Origin: Hyphomicrobiaceae bacterium
GTDB lineage: Bacteria > Pseudomonadota > Alphaproteobacteria > Rhizobiales > HXMU1428-3
Direction: 5' to 3'
NCBI GenBank assembly: GCA_021775775.1
Contig: JAJFHF010000054.1
Location: 1 to 38,240, forward strand
DNA length: 38,240 nucleotides
Each line of letters begins with the position of its first letter. Within the stretch, counting starts at the first letter, position 1. A program made the translations under genes and the position numbers. The notes beneath the pieces are model-generated. The model had not been told where the DNA came from and did not search any database. It was given only the letters and a program-made list of their open reading frames with translations. Positions 9,894 through 19,347 of this stretch are shown piece by piece.

Positions 9894-10910
9894 CTAATCC
9901 AGCATTTCTGCTTCACTATCATAGCGAAAAGGATCAAACCCTAACGCCTCCCAGCTCTCTTGCATATGATCAGGCAACGGGGCGGTGAGGTCTAAAGTCC
10001 CTCCCCTGGGATGAGGGATGACCAGCCGGCGCGCATGCAGATGCAACTTATCGGCAAACCCCTCAATGCGTTGCTCCTCTTCAATCTCCATATATTTAGG
10101 ATCACCCATGATAGGCGTGCCCAGCTGCGCCATATGCACGCGCAATTGATGGGTGCGCCCTGTCACAGGCTTAAGCGAGACCCAGGCCAAGCGCTGGCCT
10201 GCCTGCTCAACCACACTATAATAAGAGTGTGAATGTTGAGCGCCGGGCGTCCCTTGCCCCACAACCTGAACAATCTCACCAATCGGGCTGGGCTGTTTCA
10301 TTAAAAAGGCAGATATCTCCCCTTGCAACGGCCGCGGCACCCCATGTGTTAACGCCCAATATATTTTGCGTGCGGATCGTGTACGAAAGACAGCGCCCAT
10401 TTTAGAGGCCGCTTTACGAGACTTAGCAATTAACAAAAGGCCAGAGGTATCGCGGTCCAATCGATGCACCAAACGTGGGCGCTCACCATTAAATTCAAAA
10501 GCACCCAGCATTCCATCAATATGGCGGTTGGTTTTAGAACCACCTTGCACGGCCAAACCAGAAGGCTTGTTCAACACCATCAAATCATCATCTTCATGCA
10601 AGATAAGATCTGTGATCTCTTTAATGTGGGCCTCTTTGGCCAAGCTAGGCCGGCGCTCTTTCGCCCCTGTTGTTTTACGCCCAACATTATCTGTCTGCGC
10701 ATTTTGTACAAATGGGGGGATCCGCAACATTTGGCCAGCCTCTAAACGCGTGCTGGTTTTCGCCCGTTTACCATCAACCCGGATTTGCCCTGTTCGCAAA
10801 AGTTTCTGCAATTTCCCAAATTGAAGCTCAGGGTGATGGTCTTTAAACCACCGATCAAGCCGAAGGTCATCATCCTTGTCTTCAACTTTAATAGTCTCAA
10901 CTTTGCTCAC
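9894..10910 (-). CDS. rluC: RluA/RluC family 23S rRNA pseudouridine synthase
   Basis: S4-like N-terminus, VHRLDRDTSGLLLIAKS, GRTHQLRVHMA. ORF extends to 10970, but GTG at 10910 overlaps the crcB stop by GTGA. Confidence 0.88.
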   Translation of the reverse strand: MSKVETIKVEDKDDDLRLDRWFKDHHPELQFGKLQKLLRTGQIRVDGKRAKTSTRLEAGQMLRIPPFVQNAQTDNVGRKTTGAKERRPSLAKEAHIKEITDLILHEDDDLMVLNKPSGLAVQGGSKTNRHIDGMLGAFEFNGERPRLVHRLDRDTSGLLLIAKSRKAASKMGAVFRTRSARKIYWALTHGVPRPLQGEISAFLMKQPSPIGEIVQVVGQGTPGAQHSHSYYSVVEQAGQRLAWVSLKPVTGRTHQLRVHMAQLGTPIMGDPKYMEIEEEQRIEGFADKLHLHARRLVIPHPRGGTLDLTAPLPDHMQESWEALGFDPFRYDSEAEMLD

Positions 10911-11296
10911 AAAACGCCTCCAGTTAAAAGGCGTCCAAACCACAGCCCTATAAAAATACCAACCACACAAATTATAACACTAGCCAAAGAATAGCCAAAC
11001 GCGACAGACCATTGCCCACGCTCAATCATATTTGCCACTTCGAGAGAAAAAGCAGAGAATGTCGTAAACCCACCTAACACGCCAGTGGCAAAAAAAGTAC
11101 GCATCTCCAAAGACCCATTCAGCTTCGTTGCCAACATATGAATGAAAAGCCCCATAAGAAAGGCCCCCACCACATTGACAACAAATGTTCCATAAGGAAA
11201 GCCCAAACCAAAAACACGAAGCGCAATACCGCCAACAAGGTAGCGCCCACTCGCACCAAAAGCCCCGCCTAGCGCCGCCAACACCAAAAGTTTCAT
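10907..11296 (-). CDS. crcB: Fluoride exporter CrcB
   Basis: GGAFGASGRYLVGG, PYGTFVVNVVGAFLMG, FFATGVLGGFTTFSAFSLE. Confidence 0.93.
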   Translation of the reverse strand: MKLLVLAALGGAFGASGRYLVGGIALRVFGLGFPYGTFVVNVVGAFLMGLFIHMLATKLNGSLEMRTFFATGVLGGFTTFSAFSLEVANMIERGQWSVAFGYSLASVIICVVGIFIGLWFGRLLTGGVL

Positions 11297-11330
11297 TTAT
11301 TGAACCCCGCCCATTTTATTGACCCCGGCC
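11294..11330. repeat. 18/19-bp imperfect tandem duplication covering the crcB start
   Basis: Minus strand GGCCGGGGTCAATAAAATG followed by GGCGGGGTTCAATAAATG. Confidence 0.6.
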
Positions 11331-11555
11331 TTAAGAGCGACAAAACAACCAGCCCAAAATAGCGCCAACAAACCATCCAACGATTATACAAACAACAATA
11401 GTCGCAAGATAAACCAAACCGTGCTGCATCATAACATCTTGTGAGCTATCAAAACTGCGCGTAGCAATAAAGCCATTACTAACATAGGATCCAAAATAAA
11501 AAATCCCGATCAAAGCTCCGATTAAGGCACCTATAAATTTCAATGTCTGTTTCAT
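11331..11555 (-). CDS. Small two-TM membrane protein coupled to the Tae4-like gene; candidate immunity or accessory protein
   Basis: MKQTLKFIGALIGALIGIFYFGSYV...LVYLATIVVCIIVGWFVGAILGWLF; ATG at 11555 overlaps the tae4 stop (ATGA), preceded by GGGAGGTAAA SD. ORF track start 11573 is likely too far upstream. Confidence 0.7.
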   Translation of the reverse strand: MKQTLKFIGALIGALIGIFYFGSYVSNGFIATRSFDSSQDVMMQHGLVYLATIVVCIIVGWFVGAILGWLFCRS

Positions 11556-12055
11556 TTTACCTCCCAAAACCATATCTCTGTGGCTTTGTCATAGCCGCCA
11601 TAATAGCCAGCCCAAAAGAACCAGTTGATTAACCAAGCAGACGCTGTACGCGACCCATTCCACACATCAATATGATCGCCCGATGGGTGTTTTTTTTCAC
11701 CACTACGAAACCAATAATTACGAATAAGCACAATTCCAGTTCGTCCAAAAAGATCACGGTAATAAGTTTTTGGATTTTTAAAAATTTCCACTTTTCCTAT
11801 ACCAGGAATGCCAGCTCTATTAATGCCCCTAGCTAACTCTTCAGCCCGAATATAGTGCATAGCTTCTTTAGGATGGGCCCGGCAAGTCACAAGCCCTTTG
11901 GGCATTTGATTATAAGTAACACCAGCCCCACTTAAAGCAACGCTCATACGAATAGCACATTGATTTCGATAAGTCGGATATCCCTTCAAACGACATGGAT
12001 AACGCTCACTTCTATTGAGGGGATGGCTTGCCCACAAATCTTTAAACTTAATCAT
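11552..12055 (-). CDS. tae4: Type VI secretion amidase effector, Tae4 family
   Basis: FKDLWASHP, NQCAIRMSVAL (Cys33), GRTGIVLI, SGDHIDVWNGSR (His128), C-terminal EIWFWEV. Confidence 0.85.
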   Translation of the reverse strand: MIKFKDLWASHPLNRSERYPCRLKGYPTYRNQCAIRMSVALSGAGVTYNQMPKGLVTCRAHPKEAMHYIRAEELARGINRAGIPGIGKVEIFKNPKTYYRDLFGRTGIVLIRNYWFRSGEKKHPSGDHIDVWNGSRTASAWLINWFFWAGYYGGYDKATEIWFWEVK

Positions 12056-12137
12056 ACGCTTATACCCTATACAACCGATACTCTAATCACTGTAACATCA
12101 AGATTTACCACATAACAAATGGTTGAAACACTTAAAT

Positions 12138-13454
12138 TCACTCCAAATCAGGGCGTCCCGCTCGTAAACTGGCCCAATAGTTAAGACGTTTTTTAATATC
12201 ACGCTCAAATCCGCGCTCTACAGGCTGATAATAGCTAGGGCGCTCACCAAATTCCTCAGGAAAATAACTCTGACCAGAAAACGCCTCAGGCGTATCATGA
12301 TCATAAATATATCCCTCACCATATCCTTGATCTGCCATCAAATTAGTGGGGGCATTTAGAATATGCTTTGGCGGCCAATAGCTCCCCTGATCTTTAGCTG
12401 CGGCCCGCACCGCATTATACGCCGTATAAGCAGCATTAGATTTAGGCGCACAAGCAATATAAATCAGCGCTTGCGCCAACGCCAACTCACCCTCAGGTGT
12501 GCCAAGCAATTGATAAGCGTCTTTAGCCGCATTGGCTTGTACCAAGGCTTGCGGGTCAGCCATACCCACCTCTTCAACCGCCATTCGAACCAACCGCCGT
12601 GCTATATAGATCGGATCTTCGCCCCCTTCCAACATCCGCGCAAACCAATAAAGGGCAGCGTCAGGATCCGACCCCCGCACTGATTTATGCAACGCAGAGA
12701 TCAAACTATAATGCCCGTCCCCCGCCTTATCATAGCTAGGCCGGCGCCTGTGCAAAATGGAAGTTAAATCGTCAGCCTCAAGCATCTGCCCAAATTCAAC
12801 ACTAGAGAAAATTTCCTCAGCCATATTCAAAATCATCCGCCCATCACCATCGGCTAGGGCAATCATATCCGCGCGCGCATCAGCTGTAAGCGGCAAAGGG
12901 CGGTTCATTTCAGTTTCCGCCCGCAACAAAAGTTGCTCTAAATCATAATTTTTCAGTCTCTCAAATGTCAGCACTTGCGCGCGTGACAACAAAGCATTAT
13001 TCAACTCAAAAGAAGGGTTCTCAGTAGTGGCCCCAATTAAAACAATCGTGCCATCTTCCATCACGGGCAAAAAACTATCTTGTTGCGCTTTGTTAAACCG
13101 ATGGATCTCATCAATAAACAACAACGTACCGCGCCCTTCTCTACGCCGCGCGCGCGCCATATCAAAAGCTTGTTTTAAATCTTTAACCCCGGAAAAAACC
13201 GCAGATAATTGCTCAAAATACAAATCGGTTTCAGATGCCAAAGCCTGGGCCAAAGTGGTCTTGCCAGTCCCAGGAGGCCCCCACAAAATAAGGTTGGATA
13301 AACGCCCACTTTTCACCATCCGCAATAAGATGCTATCAGAGCCTAGGATATGAGATTGCCCAGCGATCTCGCTCAATGATTTCGGCCGCAAACGATCCGC
13401 TAACGGGCGGTGGACATTTTCAGCCAAACCTGATTTATCAAATAAGTCAGCCAT
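12138..13454 (-). CDS. rarA: Replication-associated recombination ATPase RarA/MgsA
   Basis: PLADRLRPKSLSEIAGQSHILG, WGPPGTGKTTLAQ, LFIDEIHRFNKAQQDSFLP, GATTENPSFELNNALLSRAQV. Confidence 0.95.
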   Translation of the reverse strand: MADLFDKSGLAENVHRPLADRLRPKSLSEIAGQSHILGSDSILLRMVKSGRLSNLILWGPPGTGKTTLAQALASETDLYFEQLSAVFSGVKDLKQAFDMARARRREGRGTLLFIDEIHRFNKAQQDSFLPVMEDGTIVLIGATTENPSFELNNALLSRAQVLTFERLKNYDLEQLLLRAETEMNRPLPLTADARADMIALADGDGRMILNMAEEIFSSVEFGQMLEADDLTSILHRRRPSYDKAGDGHYSLISALHKSVRGSDPDAALYWFARMLEGGEDPIYIARRLVRMAVEEVGMADPQALVQANAAKDAYQLLGTPEGELALAQALIYIACAPKSNAAYTAYNAVRAAAKDQGSYWPPKHILNAPTNLMADQGYGEGYIYDHDTPEAFSGQSYFPEEFGERPSYYQPVERGFERDIKKRLNYWASLRAGRPDLE

Positions 13455-13509
13455 ATCTCAACTTTTGCTCATAGCACCAACATGCTGATCCCAGCACGTT
13501 ACCTATAGT

Positions 13510-14940
13510 CTAATAGTCACCAGGTAAAACAAGACGCAATATACGCTTGCCCCGTTTTAGCTCAATTCGCCAAACCCGGCGGTTCACTCTGGCATGCCCC
13601 AAAGCTTCTTTTACAGACAAAACCGGGGTATTATTAAGACTAACAAGAATATCATTGGCACGAAAGCCCAGGTTCGCAGCAAGGCTTCCAGGCGCCACAT
13701 CAATAATGATAACCCCTTCAACATCATCACTGTCCAACTGCTCAGCAAGACCAGGCGAAAGATTAGCAATACGAGCCCCACTAAGCGGTGCCCGCCCTTC
13801 AATCGTTTTTTCATTTGGTAAAGGGATCAAAGGAGCAGCCATAAGCTGGACATCTTTTTTAAGCTGTTTCCCACCTCGAAATAGGGTAACAGGGGTGCTA
13901 CCAACAAGCCCCTTCGTTGCAAAACGATAATGAAAGCTCCTGGGATCATCCACACGGTGCTCGCCCACACCAACAATCACATCACCACTCCTCAAACCAG
14001 AAATTTGCGCCGGACTAGCATCATGAATCGTCGTGATCAAAGCCCCCGCTGGTCGGTCAAGACCAAGAGAATTCGCCAAATCCGATGTCACAGTCTGCAA
14101 TTTTGCGCCAAACCACGGGCGGGTCACTTTGCTACCTTGTAAAGCTGATTGAACGACCAGACGAACCATATTCGATGGAATGGCAAAACCAATGCCATTA
14201 GACCCGCCAGAGCGTGAATAAATCGCAGTGTTAATCCCCACAAGCTTACCACGCAGATCAACCAAAGCGCCGCCCGAATTCCCCGGATTAATGGCCGCAT
14301 CCGTTTGAATAAAAGATTGGTAATCGGCAGCGCCAACCCTGGTTCGCGCAAGGGCAGAGACAATACCACTTGTCACAGTTTGCCCAACACCAAATGGATT
14401 GCCAATCGCCAAAACAAGATCACCAACATCAAGCGCATCAGAATCTTCAAAAGTTAAAAAGGGAAATTTCTCACCATTCGGAGCACTAATCTTAAGAACA
14501 GCCAAATCAGTATCTTGATCAGTAAGAATAATCTTGGCTGCAAACTCACGTTTATCTTGCAAAGCAACTTTAATTTCGCCCTGTTCCCCGCCCTTAATAA
14601 CATGATAGTTCGTTACCACAATGCCGTTAGCCCGCAAAATAACCCCAGAACCCAAAGAGTTCTGCATGCGGCTACGACTGCGCCCTCGTCTCTGGTTTCC
14701 AAAAAACCGCCTAAAAAAGGGATCATTCAACAAAGGGGAACGAAATTGTTTCACCCTATGGCGCACATACACATTCACAACAGCTGGCGCCGCAGAACGC
14801 ACCACGGGAGCAAACGACAATTTTACTTCGCTTTGGGTCTCAGGAACTTTAGCTTGAAGGGGCAAATCGGCAAAAGCTGCAAACGCCATGGCGAATAGTA
14901 TCAAAGACTTAAATTTAAATTTTAACAAGCGCGCTCGCAT
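13510..14940 (-). CDS. Do/DegP-DegQ family periplasmic serine protease with PDZ domains
   Basis: Signal peptide; TNYHVIKG, DTDLAVLKI, NPGNSGGALVDLRG triad motifs; PDZ region. Confidence 0.93.
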   Translation of the reverse strand: MRARLLKFKFKSLILFAMAFAAFADLPLQAKVPETQSEVKLSFAPVVRSAAPAVVNVYVRHRVKQFRSPLLNDPFFRRFFGNQRRGRSRSRMQNSLGSGVILRANGIVVTNYHVIKGGEQGEIKVALQDKREFAAKIILTDQDTDLAVLKISAPNGEKFPFLTFEDSDALDVGDLVLAIGNPFGVGQTVTSGIVSALARTRVGAADYQSFIQTDAAINPGNSGGALVDLRGKLVGINTAIYSRSGGSNGIGFAIPSNMVRLVVQSALQGSKVTRPWFGAKLQTVTSDLANSLGLDRPAGALITTIHDASPAQISGLRSGDVIVGVGEHRVDDPRSFHYRFATKGLVGSTPVTLFRGGKQLKKDVQLMAAPLIPLPNEKTIEGRAPLSGARIANLSPGLAEQLDSDDVEGVIIIDVAPGSLAANLGFRANDILVSLNNTPVLSVKEALGHARVNRRVWRIELKRGKRILRLVLPGDY

Positions 14941-15285
14941 ACCATATCTCCGCTATTCAGACAAAAAGGTGCATTCCATAATTGGTACATCACTGTTCTA
15001 TCCCGGCTGATGTTTTATTTCTATATTTCTTTTGCAATCTTGTCTTAATCCTAAATATCAAGCAAAAAACAAAAACTGATCGCTAAGATTAATATTTAAA
15101 ATCAAACAATTGAGGTAAGAATCTCTATTACAAAGAATGACAATTTTCTGACTACCTTAACAACAAGATTTATTGTTATGTTATCTATACAAATGCTTAT
15201 CATGAGGCTTTATTTTTAACACACTTCTATAGTTAATAATAAAACAATTAGAGCATATTTATAGTTTCCAGGGAGAATTCTTAGT

Positions 15286-15765
15286 ATGAAAAATTTGAAA
15301 GTACTAACTCTAGCCGTTGCAATGGTTGGCACCATGACCACCTCTGCACTTGCTATTGAAGCAACAAAAAGCACAACCATTAACGCACCAGTGGCGCAAG
15401 TATGGGCTAAAATTGGCGGTTGGTGTGCCATTAAAGATTGGCACCCTGCAGTGGCTAAATGTGATGAAATGCGCGAAGGTGATGAGCTTCGCCGCGTGTT
15501 AACGCTTGGCGATGGTGGACAAATTAAAGAATTGCTCACAGGCGAGAATGAAACCAGCTACAGCTACATTATTGAATCAGGTGTCCTCCCTGTACAAAAT
15601 TACAAATCAACCATCTCTGTAGCAAAAGCAGGCGAAGGCAAAACCAAAGTCACATGGACCGGGTCATTTAATGGCAAAGGTAAAACTGATAAAGAAGCAG
15701 CTGAGATCATGTCAGGCGTTTATGCCGGTGGCCTAGAGGCTCTTGCCAAAGATATGAACAAGTAA
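15286..15765 (+). CDS. Exported SRPBCC (MxaD-like) family protein
   Basis: Signal peptide MKNLKVLTLAVAMVGTMTTSALA; INAPVAQVWAKIGGWCAIKDWHPAV is typical of SRPBCC/polyketide-cyclase-like proteins; SD AGGGAG. Confidence 0.8.
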   Translation: MKNLKVLTLAVAMVGTMTTSALAIEATKSTTINAPVAQVWAKIGGWCAIKDWHPAVAKCDEMREGDELRRVLTLGDGGQIKELLTGENETSYSYIIESGVLPVQNYKSTISVAKAGEGKTKVTWTGSFNGKGKTDKEAAEIMSGVYAGGLEALAKDMNK

Positions 15766-15812
15766 TTTCATAACTTTTAAAAAATAAGATCAAACAAACA
15801 TGATCAAAAAAT

Positions 15813-15844
15813 AAAGGCTGCCCTTCATATCAAGGGCAGCCTTT
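15813..15844. terminator. Bidirectional intrinsic terminator between the SRPBCC gene and rplQ
   Basis: aaaggctgccctt-catatc-aagggcagccttt with T-rich flank on both strands, between convergent genes. Confidence 0.88.
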
Positions 15845-15899
15845 ATTATATTAAAATCAACAAACTTTAAAAAGCGCTTCCACACCCAAACAGATGGAT

Positions 15900-16334
15900 C
15901 TATGCAGCAGCTTCTTCAAGCTCTGATGCATCAACTTTCTCAGCAACAGGCCCTGAATCTTGACCACGCGCATTTACATCACGATCAACAAGTTCTATCA
16001 CAGCTACAGGCGCTGAATCACCATAACGAAAACCAGCTTTCAAAACCCGTGTATAACCACCTTCGCGTGTCTTATAGCGCTCAGCCAACACATCAAACAA
16101 CTTCTTAGTCATCGCTTCATCACGAATGCGAGCTTGTGCCAACCGGCGAGAATGCAGGTTGCCGCGCTTACCCAAAGTAATAAGGCGATCCATAACACGC
16201 TTCATCTCTTTGGCTTTTGGCAAAGTAGTAACAATTTGCTCATGTTTAATTAGCGCTGCTGCCATATTAGCAAACATAGCTGTGCGGTGACTAGACGTTC
16301 GATTTAGTTTCCGCCCTTTTCTACCATGACGCAT
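15900..16334 (-). CDS. rplQ: 50S ribosomal protein L17
   Basis: [34 protein letters not shown]; likely start 16334 rather than 16370. Confidence 0.97.
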   Translation of the reverse strand: MRHGRKGRKLNRTSSHRTAMFANMAAALIKHEQIVTTLPKAKEMKRVMDRLITLGKRGNLHSRRLAQARIRDEAMTKKLFDVLAERYKTREGGYTRVLKAGFRYGDSAPVAVIELVDRDVNARGQDSGPVAEKVDASELEEAAA

Positions 16335-16396
16335 GAAATTTCTCCTCAATACCGCGCATCTCTTCATCAAAGCGAAGCGCGTTTATACTTTAAATT

Positions 16397-17413
16397 TTAA
16401 TAATGATCTTCAAACCGTTTGGCCAGCTCTTCAATATTCTCTGGTGGCCAATTTGGTACTTCCATACCCAAATGCAGCCCCATGCCTGCCAAGACTTCTT
16501 TAATTTCATTCAAAGATTTACGTCCAAAGTTTGGAGTACGTAACATCTCTGCTTCAGTTTTCTGAATAAGATCACCGATATAAACAATGTTATCATTCTT
16601 AAGGCAGTTAGCTGAGCGAACAGAAAGCTCCAACTCATCAACCTTCTTCAAGAGCGCAGCATTAAACTCAAGTTCAGGCTGCTTTTCTTCAACCACTTCT
16701 TTTTGTGGCTCTTCAAAGTTCACAAAAATACTAAGTTGATCTTGCAAAATCCGCGCCGCCAAGGCAATCGCATCTTCAGGGATCACAGAGCCATCCGTAT
16801 GGATATCCATAATCAATTTATCATAATCAAGAATTTGTCCCTCGCGTGTATTCTCAACACGGTAAGAAACTTTACGCACGGGGCTATAAAGCGCATCAAC
16901 AGGGATCAAACCAATCGGCGCATCATCAGGCCGATTGCGATCAGCAGGCACATAACCTTTACCCGTCTTCGCTGTAAATTCCATATGAATACTAGCACCA
17001 TCATCAAGTGTACAAATCACATGCTCAGGATTAAGCACTTCAATTTCAGAAGAAACTTCAATATCACCGGCACGAACAACACCAGGACCGGTCTTTTGCA
17101 AAACCATCCGTTTAGTGCCTTCAGAATGAGCTTTAAGCGCGATCTCTTTAATATTCAAAACAATGTTGGTTACATCTTCTCTAACACCAGCGATGGAAGA
17201 AAACTCATGCAACACCCCATCAATATGCACAGATGTAATGGCGGCACCGCGCAAAGATGAAAGCAACACACGCCGCAGCGCATTGCCCAATGTCATACCA
17301 AATCCACGCTCTAACGGCTCAGCTGTTGCTGTTGCATGGCGCTTAGGATCGCGCCCGCCATGAATTTCCAATTTGCCTGGTTTAATAAGCTCTTGCCAAT
17401 TTTTCTGAATCAC
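16397..17413 (-). CDS. rpoA: RNA polymerase alpha subunit
   Basis: [30 protein letters not shown]-terminal [23 protein letters not shown]. Confidence 0.99.
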   Translation of the reverse strand: MIQKNWQELIKPGKLEIHGGRDPKRHATATAEPLERGFGMTLGNALRRVLLSSLRGAAITSVHIDGVLHEFSSIAGVREDVTNIVLNIKEIALKAHSEGTKRMVLQKTGPGVVRAGDIEVSSEIEVLNPEHVICTLDDGASIHMEFTAKTGKGYVPADRNRPDDAPIGLIPVDALYSPVRKVSYRVENTREGQILDYDKLIMDIHTDGSVIPEDAIALAARILQDQLSIFVNFEEPQKEVVEEKQPELEFNAALLKKVDELELSVRSANCLKNDNIVYIGDLIQKTEAEMLRTPNFGRKSLNEIKEVLAGMGLHLGMEVPNWPPENIEELAKRFEDHY

Positions 17414-17512
17414 GTCTTGTTACCCTTCATTCTCAAAATAGTCCGCGCTCTATATCAAAGCTCTAAAGCGGCCTTTGGAGTAGGATTTCTCTTTATTTAC
17501 TCACCAACTCAA

Positions 17513-17902
17513 TTACACACGACGCCGTTTTCTAGGCCGGCAACCATTGTGAGGAATAGGTGTTACATCACGAATTGCAGTGATTTGGAAACCGATAGAT
17601 TGCAAAGCACGTAGCGCTGATTCGCGCCCAGAGCCAGGACCGGTTACTTCAACTTCCAAAGTTTTCATACCGTGATCTTGCGCTTTTTTACCCGCATCTT
17701 CTGCAGCCATTTGCGCTGCATAAGGTGTCGATTTGCGCGACCCCTTAAAGCCCATCGTTCCAGCTGAACTCCAGGAAATCGCATTTCCTTGCGCATCTGT
17801 AATGGTAATTTTTGTATTATTAAAGCTTGCGCTCACATGGGCAACACCTGATGAGATGTTCTTTTTTTCGCGTTTGCGAACCCGTGCTCTTTCCTGTGCC
17901 AT
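17513..17902 (-). CDS. rpsK: 30S ribosomal protein S11
   Basis: [31 protein letters not shown]-terminal [15 protein letters not shown]. Confidence 0.99.
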   Translation of the reverse strand: MAQERARVRKREKKNISSGVAHVSASFNNTKITITDAQGNAISWSSAGTMGFKGSRKSTPYAAQMAAEDAGKKAQDHGMKTLEVEVTGPGSGRESALRALQSIGFQITAIRDVTPIPHNGCRPRKRRRV

Positions 17903-17992
17903 TAACTCTCTTCGCTCTCTTCAGTATGGAGCCATTCTTTAAGTCTCTTCAGCTAAGAACTAAAAATCTAAAGAACGGTGCCTATCTATAGT

Positions 17993-18361
17993 TTATTTCT
18001 TTTTGCCTGCAATGGCCTTAGATGGGCCTTTTCTTGTGCGTGCATTTGTATGTGTGCGTTGACCGCGCACTGGCAACCCCCGGCGATGACGAAGCCCACG
18101 ATAGCTACCAAGGTCCATCAAACGTTTGATGTTCATAGACACCTCACGTCGAAGATCACCTTCAACCAAATAATCCCGATCAATCGCTTCACGAATTTGA
18201 ATAACTTCAGCGTCAGACAATTCACTAACCCGGCGTTCACGCGGAATTTTAATTTCGTCACAGATTTGCGTCGCAAATTTACGGCCAATGCCATGAATAT
18301 AAGTGAGCGCAATTTCAACACGCTTATTAGTTGGTATATTAACACCTGCGATACGAGCCAC
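17993..18361 (-). CDS. rpsM: 30S ribosomal protein S13 (GTG start)
   Basis: [27 protein letters not shown]-terminal [22 protein letters not shown] start at 18361. Confidence 0.97.
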   Translation of the reverse strand: MARIAGVNIPTNKRVEIALTYIHGIGRKFATQICDEIKIPRERRVSELSDAEVIQIREAIDRDYLVEGDLRREVSMNIKRLMDLGSYRGLRHRRGLPVRGQRTHTNARTRKGPSKAIAGKKK

Positions 18362-18616
18362 AGTTCTCTCCTTGACTAAAAAGTCTTTTTCTTGAATTAG
18401 AGCCCTCATTTTAATGAGTGTGGCACATCGGCCTTGCTCTTTCTTTCAAATCGTCCAAATTCCATACACGCCTCATAAGAGGCAAATATCTACGCATAAA
18501 TTGCTGTTTTAGGAGCACTAACGCCAAAAACAGAGATATTGAAGACAAACACTCAAAGAACACCAAATGTGCACTTTGCAGCCATTTATCAACAATACGT
18601 CTCCGTGAAAAAGGAT

Positions 18617-18645
18617 TTTGTAGGGCTTTACTAAGTTTTAGTCAA
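18617..18645 (-). promoter_or_regulatory. Candidate internal promoter for rpsM-rpsK-rpoA-rplQ
   Basis: Minus strand (C)TTGACT-17 bp-TACAAA in the 332-bp adk-rpsM gap. Confidence 0.5.
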
Positions 18646-18693
18646 GCCTTTACCCCACTTCACAGTCATTAAAAACAAAGCTAATGATCAAAA

Positions 18694-19347
18694 TTACGCT
18701 TTGTCGTTTAAAATCGCCTCAATTGAGCCCGTCACACCAGACATGTCTGCCATTCCATCAATTGAAACCAAATTATCTTTAGCAAAATAATAGCCAATCA
18801 AAGGAGAGGTCTCCTTGTAATAAGCTAGTAATCTTGAGCGTAATGTTTCTTCATTGTCATCTGCGCGCCGTTTAAAGTCATTTGCGCCGCAATTATCACA
18901 AACGCCCTCAACCTTAGGGACGCGAAATTTATCATGATACCCTTCACCGCACGCACCGCAGGTATAACGCCCTGTAATGCGCTCAACAAGTTTGTCATCA
19001 TCAACACGCATTTCAATAACGCAATTAAGAGACTTTCCCTTGCTGGCCAACAAATCTTCTAACGCTGCAGCTTGCGGCAAAGTGCGCGGAAAGCCATCCA
19101 GTATAAATCCGCTAGCACAATCAGGCTCATCAATCCGGTCAGATATAATGCCAATAACAATCTCATCAGAAACAAGCCCGCCAGATTCCATCACAGCCTT
19201 GGCTTTCAACCCAACTTCAGAACCAGCAGCCACTGCGGCGCGCAACATATCACCAGTTGAGAGTTGCACAAGGCCACGTCCCTTTTCAATGATACGAGCC
19301 TGGGTCCCTTTACCAGCCCCTGGTGGGCCTAATAAGATTATATTCAT
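18694..19347 (-). CDS. adk: Adenylate kinase
   Basis: MNIILLGPPGAGKGTQA, DGFPRTLPQA; zinc-type lid with Cys residues. Confidence 0.98.
   Translation of the reverse strand: MNIILLGPPGAGKGTQARIIEKGRGLVQLSTGDMLRAAVAAGSEVGLKAKAVMESGGLVSDEIVIGIISDRIDEPDCASGFILDGFPRTLPQAAALEDLLASKGKSLNCVIEMRVDDDKLVERITGRYTCGACGEGYHDKFRVPKVEGVCDNCGANDFKRRADDNEETLRSRLLAYYKETSPLIGYYFAKDNLVSIDGMADMSGVTGSIEAILNDKA

Noticed and set aside
9894-10970. Long N-terminal extension of RluC in the ORF track (start 10970)
   Set aside because: The extra 20 residues read through crcB in another frame; GTG at 10910 with the GTGA overlap is a better start.
11297-12137. Possible fluoride riboswitch for crcB
   Set aside because: crcB follows the preceding gene after 34 bp and the rarA-tae4 gap is only 82 bp; no convincing crcB-motif pseudoknot seen.
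16703-17260. 185-aa plus-strand ORF antisense to rpoA
   Set aside because: Complement of a conserved rpoA frame; no recognisable motif.
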